Origin: Hydrangea macrophylla
Lineage: Eukaryota; Streptophyta; Magnoliopsida; Cornales; Hydrangeaceae
Assembly (NCBI GenBank): GCA_033977485.1
Contig: CM066988.1
Coordinates: 76,667,669 to 76,731,668, forward strand
Direction: 5' to 3'
DNA length: 64,000 bases
A program made the translations under genes and the position numbers. How positions within the stretch are numbered: position 1 is the first letter of the stretch; every line of letters begins with the position of its first letter. This document shows positions 11,359 through 22,599 of this stretch, piece after piece. The notes under the pieces were generated by a model. That model ran no database searches. It was not told where the DNA came from and saw nothing but the letters and a program-made list of their open reading frames with translations.

Positions 11359-12410
11359 TAATACGCCCAGAAATATTCTACTACAGTCTAACCTCCATGT
11401 CAGCAGCAAAGGACCCGGATTATCCAGAAAGGGAGCTTGTGGCCCACCGATCCCGAGGTCTTTTGAGTGCAACCGCTCGGTATGCTCGCACAGCCCGGGC
11501 CTGCGACACAGCAGCTCTCCACGAGGTGCAGTTTGACAGCCAAGCCGCTCAGCAGTTAGGGATGGCAATTTTCCCCGCCCCGCCGGGCCTCCGCCCCGCC
11601 CCGCCCCTAATGGAACGGGTTTGGAGGAGCTATAATAGGAGTAGGGGCGGGTTTGGTATGAAAAAATGAAAACCCTATAGGAGTCGGGGCGGGTTTGGTA
11701 TCCGCTAAAAACTACCATTTAAAACCCACCCCGCCCCGATTATATTAACAAGTTACACATATACCCTTATATGTTTGCCTTATTACAGATTTACCAGTTA
11801 CTATATAAGCAAATTTATAGCATACTAGGGTTTATAATTTTACTCCCAAAGCATAGCAGCGCCTCCCTCAGTCCCTCTTCCCCTCTCTTACCATCCCCTC
11901 TCCTCTGACCTCTCTCGTCTTCTCTATATCAGTCATCACCGATCTTGGGTCTCCGATCAAGCTTCAAATCTGACTCTCTGGCTTGACTGTGGTATGGGGT
12001 CTTCAATATAACTTTGAAATTCGAATCTCTTTCAACTGAAGGTTTTTCTCCACTTTTCTTTATTCTAATTTTTTTTACCATGCAAATTTTTAATTTGTAG
12101 TAAGGCAATTTTGTAATCTTAAATCAGTGAATGCCTGAATGGTGCGAAGCTTCACAAAAAAGACCAATTGGTCATTCACGGCAGACTGGCCAGTGGATTA
12201 GATTTATCCACTAGAATAGGGTTCTTTTTTTATTATTATAATTTGATTCCACAGCTTCATCATTCTATAATTTCTATTGTTTAATTCATGAAACTTTAAA
12301 ATAATAATAATAGTAGATGTGCATGTTAACAAATTGCATTCACAAGCAATATAGAAAAGGTTAATAGGAGACAAAGCATGTGTGGATGTGGCTGCTTTCA
12401 TCATATGTAT

Positions 12411-12639
12411 AAATGTATCATATGCATATCTTTATTCTAACTTTTTTTGACATTTTCTATTTTGTGCACATTCATATTAAATGTGTGTATAATTTATAAA
12501 TGTATGATATACATATCTTTATTCTAATTTTTTTTTTTTTACATTTTCTATTTTGTGCACATCTATATTAAATGTGTGTATAAATGTATCATATGCATAT
12601 CTTTATTCTAATTTTTTTTTGACATTTTCTATTTTGCAG
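12411..12639 (+). repeat. Triplicated intron 3' end upstream of the hAT transposase
   Basis: Three tandem copies start AAATGTAT (12411-12497, 12498-12581, 12582-12639). Each contains CTTTATTCTAA, a T-run and ATTTTCTATTTTG. The first two continue GTGCACAT; only the last ends in TTTTGCAG, a proper 3' splice site 20 bases before the ATG. Confidence 0.7.
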
Positions 12640-12659
12640 ATTCAACCAAAGGTTAAAGC

Positions 12660-14808
12660 ATGTCGGAACAAAATCAACAAATGGATATTCAAACTCAATC
12701 CAGCCATCCTTCAACACCAGTTGATTCAACTCCAACTCCTACTTCAACTCCAACTCCAGCTTCAACTGCAACACCTACTTCAACTGCAACACCTACTTCA
12801 ACTCATGTTTCTCCGAAGAAGAGAAAGTTGACTTCGGTTGTTTGGAATGACTTCAAGAAGGTAAAAATTGATGGTATTGACTATGCTGCTTGCAATTTGT
12901 GTAAAACTAAACTGAAAGCAAATAGTAAAAATGGGACTACACACTTACATGAGCATTTGAAAAGGTGTAGAAAGGATCAGAGTAAGGATATTAGGCAACA
13001 ATTATTACATGCCCAACATAAGAAGAATGACGGAAATGTGGAATATCGTCCTTTTTTCTTCGATCAAAATGTCTCCCGAAATGATATGGCTAATATGATC
13101 ATAATTCATGAATATCCACTTTCGATAGTTAATCACTTTGGCTTTCAGAAGTTTGTTAGTAATCTTCAGCCGTGCTTCAAGATGGTTAGTAGAAATACAA
13201 TCAAGAGTGACATCTTGAAAATTTATAACGCTGAGAAGGAGAAGACATATAAATTTTTAGAGAAGCTTGATAGTAGAGTTGCGATTACTACGGATATGTG
13301 GACTTGTAATCATACGAAAAAAGGTTTCATGGCTATTACTGCACATTACATTACTGATACATGGTGCTTAGATAGTAGAATTCTAAAGTTTGTTTATGTC
13401 CCTGTTCCACACAATAAGGAAATGCTTTCTGATGTTCTAATTGACTCATTTTTGGAATGGAACATTGATCGAAAAATATCCACAATCACTGTGGATAATT
13501 GTACCACAAATGATGCTATCATTGATATTATGCTAGAAAAGCTTCCGTTGGATACTCTTTTGTTGGGTGGAAAGGTGCTTCATATGCGTTGTTGTGCACA
13601 TATTTTAAATCTTATTGTGAAAGATGGCTTAGAAGTAATAGGGCGCCAAATTGAGAGAATTCGTGATAGTGTTTTGTATTGGACAGCAACACAAGGAAGA
13701 ATTGAAAAATTTGAAGAAGCAGCACGTCAATTGCGCATTCCATGTACTAAGAAGATGTCTCTTGACTGTAAAACACGTTGGAACTCAACTTATTTAATGC
13801 TTCAAAATGCATTGGCATATAAAGACGTGTTCCCACGAGTGAAACAACGTGAGAGACATTACAATAGTTTACCAACAGAAGAAGATTGGACTTTAGCAAG
13901 AGAAATTTGTGGAAAGTTGAAGTTGTTTTATAACGTGACAGAGTTTTTTTCTGGAACCAACTATCCCACTGCAAATTTGTATTTCCCAAAAATTTGTGAA
14001 ATCAAAGTTGCATTGTGTCAATGGATTGAAAGTCCAAATGAAACCATCATGCTAATGGCTACAAAGATGTTGGATAAGTATAAGAAGTATTGGAGTGCAT
14101 GTCATGTGATTATGGGAATAGCGTGTGTCTTGGATCCTAGATACAAAATGAAGTTAATTGAATATTATTACAAAGCTATCTACGGAAATGATTATCGTGT
14201 TGAATTTGATAGAATTCTTGAAGATTGTTATGAATTGCTTCATGAGTATCAATTAAAAACGAGGTCGGGTGAAGGTAATTCGGGTAGCACATCTTTTGAT
14301 CCTTCTGATTCGACACCGATAGATATTGATGACCAAGATCCTCTTCTTAATTATGACATATTTGTCTCTAGTACTATTAGTAATGTGCATATCAAGTCGG
14401 AGTTGGATTTTTATTTAGAAGAAAATGTGCTTCCAAGAACTCAAGACTTTGATGTTCTGAGTTGGTGGAAGACAAATGGAGTCAAGTTTCCTACTTTGCA
14501 AAGGATTGCTCGTGACATTTTAGCAATTCCTATATCAACTGTTGCATCAGAATCTGCTTTTAGTACTAGTGGCAGAGTTGTTGGTCCAAGTCGTAATAGA
14601 CTTCATGCAAAAACATTGGAAGCGTTGATGTGTTCACAAAGTTGGTTGTCGAGTCAAGTGAATGGTACGTAAATTTGGACTATTCTTTTATTCACCAAGC
14701 TTTTAACTATCTCATTTTTATTTAATTGTTGCTTTGTTGTTCATAGTTTCTTGTGCAAACGCAACTGTTTGTGACGATGACGACGACGATGATGATGAGT
14801 CAATTTGA
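12660..14808 (+). CDS. hAT-family transposase with BED zinc finger, apparently intact
   Basis: The ATG at 12660 opens a frame without internal stops, 670 codons if unspliced. In order: a Thr/Pro/Ser-rich N-terminus (residues about 10-50) ending in PKKRKL, a likely nuclear signal; a BED zinc finger (CNLC, then HLHEHLKRC, residues about 78-102); the RNase H-like core with TTDMWTC and TVDNCTTND as likely catalytic aspartate motifs and RCCAHILNLIV; and a C-terminal hATC dimerisation domain (SWWKTNGVKFPTLQRIARDIL, ESAFSTSGRVV). The protein cuts and re-inserts the element by recognising its terminal repeats. The first stop lies just past a good donor (exon end 14664, GTACGT). Splicing to 14747 (after TTCATAG) would replace the last residues with an acidic tail containing eight aspartates and stop at 14806-14808. 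I choose this end; the unspliced end would be 14672. Confidence 0.92.
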
Positions 14809-15503
14809 GTAATATATTCTAGTTCAAGGTGATTGTATTTATTTCATGGTTTCTTCATCTATTCGACTACTATTATTTTTGTTTTAGATTGTATTCTTTT
14901 GTATTTCTTTCTAACATTCCTATTGTTTATTCTAATATTCTTATTTTTTTTGTGTTCCAAATTGTTGTAGGTAGTAGGTTCAAGCATGGACTTGGGTGGA
15001 TTAATACTTGGGTTTGGAAGACTAATGTTGCCAGGAGTTGGATTTCTTTTTATGTTGTGATATGAAACTTTGTTGTTTTTTTTATGTTATGATGTTGCCA
15101 TGTATTTGGATTTGGTGCTCTTGCCTTTTAAACTTGTCTCTTCTTGTTCTTTTTTTTTTTTTTTTTTTTTTTTGGGAGACTTGTATTTGGATTTGTGATA
15201 TGGTTTGCTCTATTTTTTGTTATGCATGATTGTTATGTACTGTATTTGGATTTGGTTTGAATGGTTTCCCACTATTGTTATTATAACAGTTTGAGATTCA
15301 ATTTTGCTTGCTTATTTTCTTTCTTTCTATTTTTTTTAATGGCTTGGCTTAGCGGGGTGGAGTCGGAGTACCGACGGTTAACGGAGTCGGAGTAGGAGTA
15401 GGAGTTGGTATTTCACCCTAGGCGGGGCGGGGCGGAGTCGGAGTAGGAGTAATTAAACGGAGTAGGAGTTGGTATAGGGCGACTCCGTACCAACTCCGAC
15501 CCG
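14809..15503. other. Non-coding 3' part of the hAT element
   Basis: No gene is seen. It contains a poly-T run (15151-15173) and the GC-rich 3' subterminal repeats (GCGGGGCGGGGCGG, 15422-15435, and several GGAGTCGGAGTAGGAGT copies). Confidence 0.7.
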
Positions 15504-15923
15504 TTGCCATCCCTATCAGCAGTTTCCTAAATCAGTCAGAAGACTAATGGAATGTGTAAATAGTTTCCTAAGCCATTTAGGAAACCTCCCTTGATTTATG
15601 CTCATCAAATTGTAATTAGATAGGGCTTCCTTATCTAATCGGTTGCCTTATGTGGGTGGTCTCTTGCACCTATAAAAGGGGCCACTCACCCCATTAAGGG
15701 GGATCACATTCTTAACTTAAAGAATAGCATTCATACTTATTTCATACGCATATACCCGGCCGCCCATCTGTTGGCTCACCAGGCCCGCCGGTGATCTGCT
15801 AATGAAGCGCGCTGACGCACCCGTGGACGTAGGTCACCTCATTAACTGGGCCGAACCACATACAATTGATTGTGTCACGATATCTCTCTTCTTAATCTCT
15901 CTTACCAATTTTTGGCATCATCA

Positions 15924-16362
15924 CTCGATTTTACAAATGATCTGATCAGGTATTAAAAAGCATGAAGTTTGATATCCTATAAGTTTTGAATGTAAACCGC
16001 TAGTTTTGGTTTATGTTTTCTAATGCCCGTGTGAATGAATACTAGTATGCAAGTCTTTGATATTTGGATTGCAAACAAGTAATTTTATCTGCTATAAAAA
16101 TAGTTTCAAAATGTAGACAGATAATGTTGTCTATTGTGTACAATTTTATAAAACACACCATTATAAAGCACATATTATCATATCAAAGATTACTAGATCC
16201 AAACTAAATACAGATAGAACATATTCACAAAAAATAGCAGACACTTTATTGAAAAATCAAAGCCATAACACATTTAGACATGTAAAATTGATAACATGTG
16301 TAGATTGAATTACAAAGCTTCGTTATATGTCTTTCTGGTATGGTTGGCATATTTGTCACACC
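15924..16362. other. Non-coding flank between the Tat-1 LTR and the MULE remnant
   Basis: AT-rich sequence with no convincing gene, inverted repeat or promoter. It may be the 3' end of the MULE or the original flank of Tat-1. Confidence 0.5.
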
Positions 16363-18627
16363 TTACACTCCTAATTCTTTACCCTCAAAGGAATTCTTTT
16401 TCCTTGCCCTTCCAGATTGCTTTCTTGGTAAGGGAGGGCGAACAACTATATCTTCAATGGTAAGATTTGGCTTGGTGATTATGGGAACACCAAAAATATA
16501 CTTGATATGTGCCTCAGAGAAACTTCTCACATGGTACCAGTTATCTACAAACATGTTCAAGTCATTCCTGCTACTTTGAATAACAGCACAAGCATGACTA
16601 CACGGAAACCCATTGCCACTGAAAGCAAGAGCATGTCAAACTACGAATATCAACCAACACAGATGGGATACACTGAACCTCAAACACATCATCAGAACAC
16701 TTGATCAATTTCCACGTTTGACCCTCGCTTAAAGATGAATGCAGCCCCTTATCCCTTTCAGGGCAGATATCAGGGCTCCATTTTTTGCACAAATCTCTCT
16801 GATAGGACATTTGTTTCATAATTTGAACCCTAATCTTATCGACCATCTTAGTTATAACCATGTGATGAGCTACTACAATTTGAGATTTAAAAGACTCAGC
16901 AGCATTAGAAGACATCTCCCTATAACGCTTTCTTTTAAAATAAGCATGACACCACTTATCAACAGGTAGATCATTCAACAAGCTATCAATTGTTTTGCTA
17001 CCCTCATGTCTCAACTGATCCATGTGAGGATACAACGTTACTTCAATCGGGACATAAGCACACCTACAGAACAATGCCACAATCCTCTTCCTAAATTCCT
17101 TGTCCACACTACTATAATTCTCCCGCAAATTTTTTTGTAAGTGAATCATACAAAAAGTATGAGGAGAGGAGGAGAATATGCTAGAAATAGTATGACCAAG
17201 GCAAGGATTTCGATGTGAAACAAATGTCACAATACGATCATCAGACAAAAATTGACGCAACTAGCCACAAAATCACATCTAATTATCAAGATTCTCGAAG
17301 TCAATAATACCAAATGCAACCAGAAACAAACATGCATCAACATTGAATATCAACTTAAAAATAAAAACACCAATACAACAAACATATACAACAATTCAGT
17401 TCTTAAAAACCAATTGACATAAACAGATATTATTATTTGTTATGGATAATAGATGATATAACATAATTGATAAAATAATAAGAGCAAATATTATATGTTA
17501 TGTACTAACATTGGTTACCATCCTTTCCAGTTACAGCCAACAAGTTACCCTTATATCATCTAAGAATATTAAGGGATGACAAAAATTGAATCCATATATG
17601 TACCCATAAAAAGAAACAAACAATCTCTTAAAATGTCCACTACCCTGATCATATTCAAACTCAATACGGCTACCCGGGTAATTCTTCAACGCCTCATCAG
17701 TACACCATCGAAGATCAAAAGACAACAAATCTCCTAGCCTTTTCAACACCCAGCCATGCATGGTGGTAGCTAATATCTAGTTCATATTTTTTTCTTAAAA
17801 TCCCGAACAACTACAAATGGACGAGTCAAAGACTTTGACCAAACATCATCTAGAACGCTATTAACTAAATCTGAGCTCATCCTTGGGTTTTGTGAGGTCA
17901 AAATAGAGGCCCCATAAGTGTGGTCTTTATTGAACTTCTTTATCTAATGGAACCCGTTTGAAGGCACAACCGATGCATGTATCCGCCACAAACAAATCCT
18001 AGTATCCTTGAATTTATATTCAGTCATAATCTTTCCCTTCTCACTCTTTTTGTACTTAAATTGAATACCAATGTCAATAGCATATTTACAAAGCACTGTA
18101 CAAATTCTGCATTAATGCTTTCAAAACACTGTCCAACACCAAGTAATCTATTAGCCTAGAAGTAGACAATAAGACATTTTCCTTATGAGATACATAGGAA
18201 GGTAGTAATTCTTTCACTGGAACATTACCTACTAGTCAACAAACCCATACAATATGCTTCATGAACACCACTAGACTGATCCTCACTAAAAACGAACACA
18301 ACCACTCTTCTTAATAACAACAATATCACCACGACTACCACAAACACCATTAACCAATAAAACCATATTTTGGAAATCATCTTCATTCTCTAAAATACAA
18401 TTTGAACGTCCAGTAATAGAATATTTAAAAGAAACAATGTCAAGTGTCAAGTTGCTCCATATACCACAAACAAAATTCACCAAATTACGGTAACAAGGCT
18501 CATTTGAAACCTTCACAACAGTTGTATAACCAACATGCTTCACCAACAATAGAACTGAATTGTCCATTACTTTGACCAAAAAAAATATCAGATTCAAAAA
18601 TAGGAAAGCACAGAAAAACGATTTCAA
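16363..18627 (-). pseudogene. Decayed Mutator-like (MULE) transposase
   Basis: On the minus strand the pieces come in the right order. An N-terminal MuDR-type region lies at 18627-18286, then WRIHASVV near 17980, then the start of the catalytic domain (FKRLFVSFYGYIYGFNFCHPLIFLDD, 17660-17550). After a frame change comes GNLLAVTGKDG, then a gap that looks like an intron plus nonsense codons. The main catalytic part (17260-16598) has FLSDDRIVTFVSHRN and MIHLQKNLRENY. A SWIM-type zinc finger (SLTCSCFQWQ) is broken by a frameshift near 16615 and resumes as FPCSHACAVIQ into 16560-16363. Active proteins of this family cut and paste Mutator elements. I found no terminal inverted repeats or 9-bp duplication. 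Clearly non-functional. Confidence 0.8.
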
Positions 18628-18789
18628 ACATATAATATTATATGTTTCTTAATACTATATGTTTCAATATCTGTCTACAATACCTACGCATTACCTAATA
18701 ATTATAATTGTAATACCATGTATTTTTTAATGTATATAAATAAATTAGACCTTGTATTATTAAATAATGAATGTACAAGCTTTACCCTA

Positions 18790-18964
18790 TCAATTGTTGA
18801 ATTGAGTATCCCAATCCATTGGACCATGTTACCAATCGATTGTCTTACCTTGATTCCCAATCAATTGGATACTTTATCAATCGATTGGAAATTGATCGCC
18901 TCAACCCAATCCATTGGAATACCACAAATCGATTGGTACCTTCCTACCTACTACCAATCGATTG
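18790..18964. repeat. Palindrome cluster A1 (CCAATCGATTGG type)
   Basis: Seven or so copies of CAATCGATTG or close variants (CAATCAATTG, CAATCCATTG), at roughly 18-25 base spacing, lie upstream of a TATATATA stretch near 19120. Confidence 0.85.
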
Positions 18965-19068
18965 CCAACAGCTGAACTTGGGCTCCAAGTTTAGCTGGGG
19001 TGTTGACACCTGTCCATCTCAATTGTGTGTGAATTTCGTGGATTGGGTCTGTTTTGGTATATTGTAGA

Positions 19069-19069
19069 G

Positions 19070-19122
<53 letters not shown>

Positions 19123-19320
19123 ATATATATATGTTCACTCGCATATATATAGACACATACACCTATATATAAACCCATACACACACTGAGTGAAGAAGAA
19201 GAAGAAGAAGAAGAGAAGAACCTAAAGAAGTATAAGAAGAAGAAGAAGAAGAAGAAGAAAAAAAAGTGGAGAAGAATGAAGGGATAGAAGAAGAAGACAG
19301 ATATATATATATATATATAT
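19069..19320. repeat. Microsatellites in LTR A
   Basis: A GA run (about 19069-19116), GAA repeats (about 19195-19260) and an AT run (about 19304-19320). No coding potential. Confidence 0.85.
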
Positions 19321-19404
19321 GAGGCTATTGAAGCTTCCCAAACACCACACACATCCAAACACTCCCTAAGGTGGATTTCAAACTCACTTGGTATCTTTTT
19401 TATA

Positions 19405-19696
19405 CTCCCTCCGTCCCATAATAAGTGTCCACATTTCCTTTTTTGGATGTCCCACAATAAGTGTCCACTTTCCTAAATTGGCATATAGCATTTACTTACT
19501 TTCCAAAACTACCATTATAATAAAGACAAAGTAGTATTTATTTATGGCCTCAAAATAAGCAAAAAGTCAAACACCCATCACATCTAAGGGCAAAATTGGA
19601 AAGTGACCATTTAATGAACCAAAAAAACTAAAATAATACAACTTTCTTAAACAATGTGCAAAATAGAAATGGACACTTATTATGGGACGGAGGGAG
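19405..19696. mobile_element. Stowaway (Tc1/mariner-type) MITE, 292 bp
   Basis: The ends are CTCCCTCCGTCCCATAATAA (19405-19424) and its inverted copy TTATTATGGGACGGAGGGAG ending at 19696, with TA duplications (19403-19404, 19697-19698). These are the classic plant Stowaway termini. No ORF. It sits between palindrome clusters A1 and A2. Confidence 0.95.
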
Positions 19697-19792
19697 TACT
19701 ATTTTAATACTATCAAAAGAAGGAAAGATGCATAATACGTCTCTTTTGAACTTTAAATTTTGGACTGCATGTGTTTGGGAAAAAGACGTAAT

Positions 19793-19963
19793 CCCAATCA
19801 ATTGGGACATTTTTCCAATCGATTGATAAGTTTGTGATCCCAATCAATTGACATTTTTGTCCAATCGATTGACATTAATTGTTACCCAATCGATTGGCAA
19901 GGTGTGCAGATGATTGTCATTATTTTTACCCCAATAGATTGGACCTCTGTCTCAATCGATTGG
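19793..19963. repeat. Palindrome cluster A2 (CCAATCGATTGG type)
   Basis: Six or seven copies of CAATCGATTG or CAATCAATTG, the same motif as A1, downstream of the putative TATA region. Confidence 0.85.
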
Positions 19964-20251
19964 TATTTATAGAATATGAATTTTTCCTGTTGTTCATATT
20001 ATGAACTGTTTAGTTGTTGAAATATTGTTCCATGTTTCCTATATACGTTACTATAGTAGATAATGAGATAATGAAACATTGTAATAAGTAACATTGTGTT
20101 ACTGTTATGTAACGTTAGTTGACTTGTTCGTCATGAATCAAATTGGTCATCGTTCATTTTATCCAGAGTAGTCAGGGCACATGGAAAATGTCATGTATCG
20201 GTGTTACTATGAAACTAAGCAGGTTTGCTAAGATTTGGGAATCTTGCGTGG

Positions 20252-20516
20252 CTGGGCATTGGTCATTAATATGTCCTTAAAAGTAATGGACTATGGATAT
20301 GTCCTTAAAAGCAGTGGACCGGACCAATTAGCCCTAAGATAGGTCGATGATCCATTAATATGTCCTTAAAAGCAGTGGACTATGGATATATTCTTAAAAG
20401 CGGTGAACCAGGGTCACTAGTAGATTACGAGATGTCGTGGTGATAAAAAGATATGTCTTGTTCATTAATATGTCCTTAAAAGCAGTGGGCTCTGCATATG
20501 TCCTTAAAAGCGGTGG
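20252..20516 (+). repeat. Tandem array in LTR A (TATGTCCTTAAAAGCAGTGGA)
   Basis: About six copies of TATGTCCTTAAAAGCAGTGG with variants, in pairs separated by unequal spacers. It takes the place of the unrelated arrays in B (34105-34390) and C (42811-43204). Confidence 0.75.
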
Positions 20517-20668
20517 ATTGGAGCAATGGTGTATCCATAGAAATTTTACTATCCAGTTATTCTCCGATTAATAGAGTATAGTCGGTCTTTGTGTAACAAG
20601 ACATTAGTAATCGGTTAATGATGAGTTTGAATAAGAAAAGATACTATTAGTATAACTTAATCTTATAA

Positions 20669-21325
20669 TATCATAATCTTGTATTTTACTCACTCAGCTT
20701 TGATCAGCTGGCGACGTTTTATACCCTAGACATTCCTCATCCAGCCTATCCTGTTTATGACTATACAGGGACAGGACCCAACCATGAAGGCTTCTATCCA
20801 AAGGGAGACTATGCAGAGGAAGGCCCCGTTGAAGACGGTTATGCCAGGGAGTAGGGGTAGGCATTCGGTTTGTTTGGTTCAATTTGGGGTAATTCGGTTC
20901 GGTTTGGGGACTAACGAACTAAATGCCGACCGAAACATAATTCGATTATTTTGGTCGGTTAACCGAATTGTAAAAAACCCAATTTTTTTTATTAAAAAAA
21001 TTCAATTTTCACAACTTTTTGTGTTTTTTTTCTTTTTCTTTCATTTTGCAAAGAAAACATACTTTTGTTACATATAGTTATATATAAAGTATATTAATAA
21101 TATAGAAAATAAAAAATGAAATTGGGTTTTTCGGTTGGTTCAGTTCGGTGGTTCAGTTCGGTTTGCCTGTAGGCTACCGAAACCTGAACTGAAATTTTTA
21201 ACTGAAATAACTGCACTGAAATTTAAAATTTGGTTTGATTTGGTTTGGTTTTTGGATAACCGAACTATTTGCCCACCCCTACCAGGGAGGGATACTATGC
21301 TGAGGACTACATCTACGCCAGTTGA
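20669..21325 (+). pseudogene. Short Tyr/Gly/Asp-rich reading frame in LTR A, split by a hAT MITE
   Basis: A frame open from 20669 passes CTGGCGACG (20708) and reads a peptide rich in Tyr, Gly, Asp and Pro. It enters the MITE at 20852 and, after the MITE and one TSD copy, resumes in the same phase at 21290 to end YIYAS at the TGA 21323-21325. LTR C ends its matching frame NYAS (52502-52504) and B ends YDYAN (34730-34732). No in-frame ATG is seen here, so it would need splicing or is decayed. CAGCT(20695-20699)/AGCTG(20706-20710) forms the hairpin in front. Function unknown. Confidence 0.45.
20852..21281. mobile_element. hAT-type MITE, 430 bp
   Basis: It starts TAGGGGTAGGCA and ends TGCCCACCCCTA, 12-bp inverted repeats with one mismatch. 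The exact 8-bp duplication CCAGGGAG flanks it (20844-20851, 21282-21289). No transposase. The interior has repeats of GGTTCGGTTTGG and its complement. Confidence 0.92.
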
Positions 21326-21560
21326 AGACTAGGACAAACTGTAGTACTTTCTTTTTATGTTTCCCTCAGACCTTATTATTATGTTTTGAAATTAGGCATG
21401 TGTTTCCTTAAGACTTTAGATTCATCGATACTTCTGACTTTGAATGTAATAGCTTAGTAACTTTAAGTCATATTTATCCTGAACTTAGATCAGTTTATTT
21501 ATGTTTTCTCATTACCTATTGTTTAGAACTGTGTGGTGTGGACAATCATGTGACTTCACC

Positions 21561-22147
21561 AATTATTGATGGATGTTCTTCTAGGTATTTTAGCAAGCAT
21601 TATATGATTACTGGACATGACTATAGGTTAGAAAATAAGCATTTAAAGACTTTGTGTTCATCATTGAATTTCATTGTATACAACTTATATGTGTCTAAAA
21701 AATCAACACTATAAATTGATATATTTGGTTATTGCTTTTGCAGGAAGTCATGAACAAAAGGATGGTAGCAATTTTATTATACCTTTGGTGATGTAAATGA
21801 TAGTAGTAGTTTACTGCAGACAACAACTTGTGGTTGCTTTCGTCAATGAAACAACAAAACTAGAAATATGTGTACCAATTAGTTGTTTCGTATGTTGTTG
21901 CATTTTAACCTTTTGTTGTATAGGATGTTTATGTTTAAGGACTTCATTTTATCATCAACCTCCACTTTATGGTTGACAACTTTTACAATTGTATAGAATC
22001 TTGCATATTGTTTATTCATAATCTTTTATGTCCTTGAGGAACAAAGTTGTTTACTATTTTGATTTAGGCCGAGCCAATGGGCATAATTTTTAAGATCTGT
22101 GACTATCCTAACCAGATAGACGAACGTAATTGACTGGGAGGAGCTTT
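21561..22147. other. Non-coding AT-rich spacer
   Basis: I see no gene, repeat array or element end here. Confidence 0.5.
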
Positions 22148-22566
22148 GCGACTTAGACCCCGTCGGATATTTTTTTTCTAAAAATCCGTAGCCCTTCGAC
22201 CCCGTCGAATACGTTTTTTTTCAAAATAATCCGCAGCCCTTCGGCCCCGTCGGATATGTTTTTTTTTCAAAATAATCCGTAGCCCTTTGGCCCCGTCGGA
22301 TATGTTTTCTCAAAATAATCCGCAACCCTTCAGCCCGTCGGATATGTTTTTTCAAAATAATCTACAGCCTTTGGCCCCGTCGCATATGTTTTCTCAAAAT
22401 AATCCGCAGCCCTTCGGCCCCATCGGATATGTTTTCTCAAAATAATCCGCAGCCCTTTGGCCCCGTCAGATATGTTTTTTTTCTGAATAATCCGCAGCCC
22501 TTCGCCCCCGTCGGATATGTTTTCTCAAAATAATCGGCATCCCTTCGGCCCCGTCGGATATGTTTG
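22148..22566. repeat. Tandem array of about ten 40-43 bp units
   Basis: Units read CCCCGTCGGATATGTTTT, then CAAAATAATCCGCAGCCCTTCGG, with variable T-runs. It probably lies in the 3' hypervariable region of element F, where Tat-lineage elements often carry such arrays. Confidence 0.85.
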
Positions 22567-22599
22567 CTCTGAGTTTTTCAATTTTGGGAGTTCAAACAA

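Larger units (their letters stand above)
11557..15515 (+). mobile_element. Complete hAT DNA transposon, 3959 bp
   Basis: The 12-bp terminal inverted repeats TAGGGATGGCAA (11557-11568) and TTGCCATCCCTA (15504-15515) are perfect. The 8-bp target duplication TCAGCAGT (11549-11556 and 15516-15523) is also perfect. The element carries a long open transposase gene. Both subterminal regions are rich in GGGGCGG and GAGTCGGAGTAGGAGT-like repeats (11572-11720 and 15350-15500), as expected for transposase binding sites. Intact ends, intact TSD and an open gene make it a candidate autonomous copy. Confidence 0.95.
1..15923 (+). mobile_element. Tat-lineage Ty3/gypsy element Tat-1, 5' part outside the window, split by two insertions
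   Basis: The order on the + strand is pol C-terminus, hairpin array, antisense multi-exon ORF, polypurine tract (11344-11356) and 3' LTR (11359-15923). An ORF on the opposite strand between pol and the 3' LTR is a known trait of Tat-lineage gypsy elements. Two later insertions split it: LTR element H at 4006-11082 and a hAT transposon at 11557-15515, both with exact target-site duplications. A second copy of the same family (Tat-2) lies at 56971-61447 and confirms the layout. The 5' LTR, gag and most of pol lie upstream of base 1. In-frame stops in pol show it is dead. Confidence 0.85.
11359..15923 (+). repeat. 3' LTR of Tat-1, interrupted by the hAT element (about 606 bp without it)
   Basis: The start is TAATACG, a degraded form of an expected TGATACG; Tat-2 has CGATACG at the same place. 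The end is TTTTTGGCATCATCA, shared with Tat-2. Without the hAT insertion and one TSD copy the length is about 600 bases, against 603 for Tat-2. A TATA box, TATAAAAG, is at 15671-15678. Confidence 0.8.
18709..21560 (+). mobile_element. LTR remnant A, related to solo LTRs B and C
   Basis: It starts TGTAATACC, like B (TGTAATAACC). Near its right side it has the same module as B and C: CACTCAGC, an inverted repeat, GACGTTT and a short Tyr-rich frame (20669-21325). Between lie two palindrome clusters, GA-rich microsatellites and a short tandem array. The 3' end (expected GGGCGTGACA) is not found, so it is truncated near 21560; both borders are estimates. It carries a Stowaway MITE and a hAT MITE. 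The 82 bases before it (18628-18708) show nothing. Confidence 0.55.

Noticed and set aside
18951..19457. Minus-strand 168-codon frame
   Set aside because: Mostly GA/GAA/AT microsatellite translated as Phe/Ser/Leu runs.
22148..22566. CRISPR-like regular repeats
   Set aside because: Repeats are contiguous and degenerate, have no unique spacers, and the DNA is plant nuclear.
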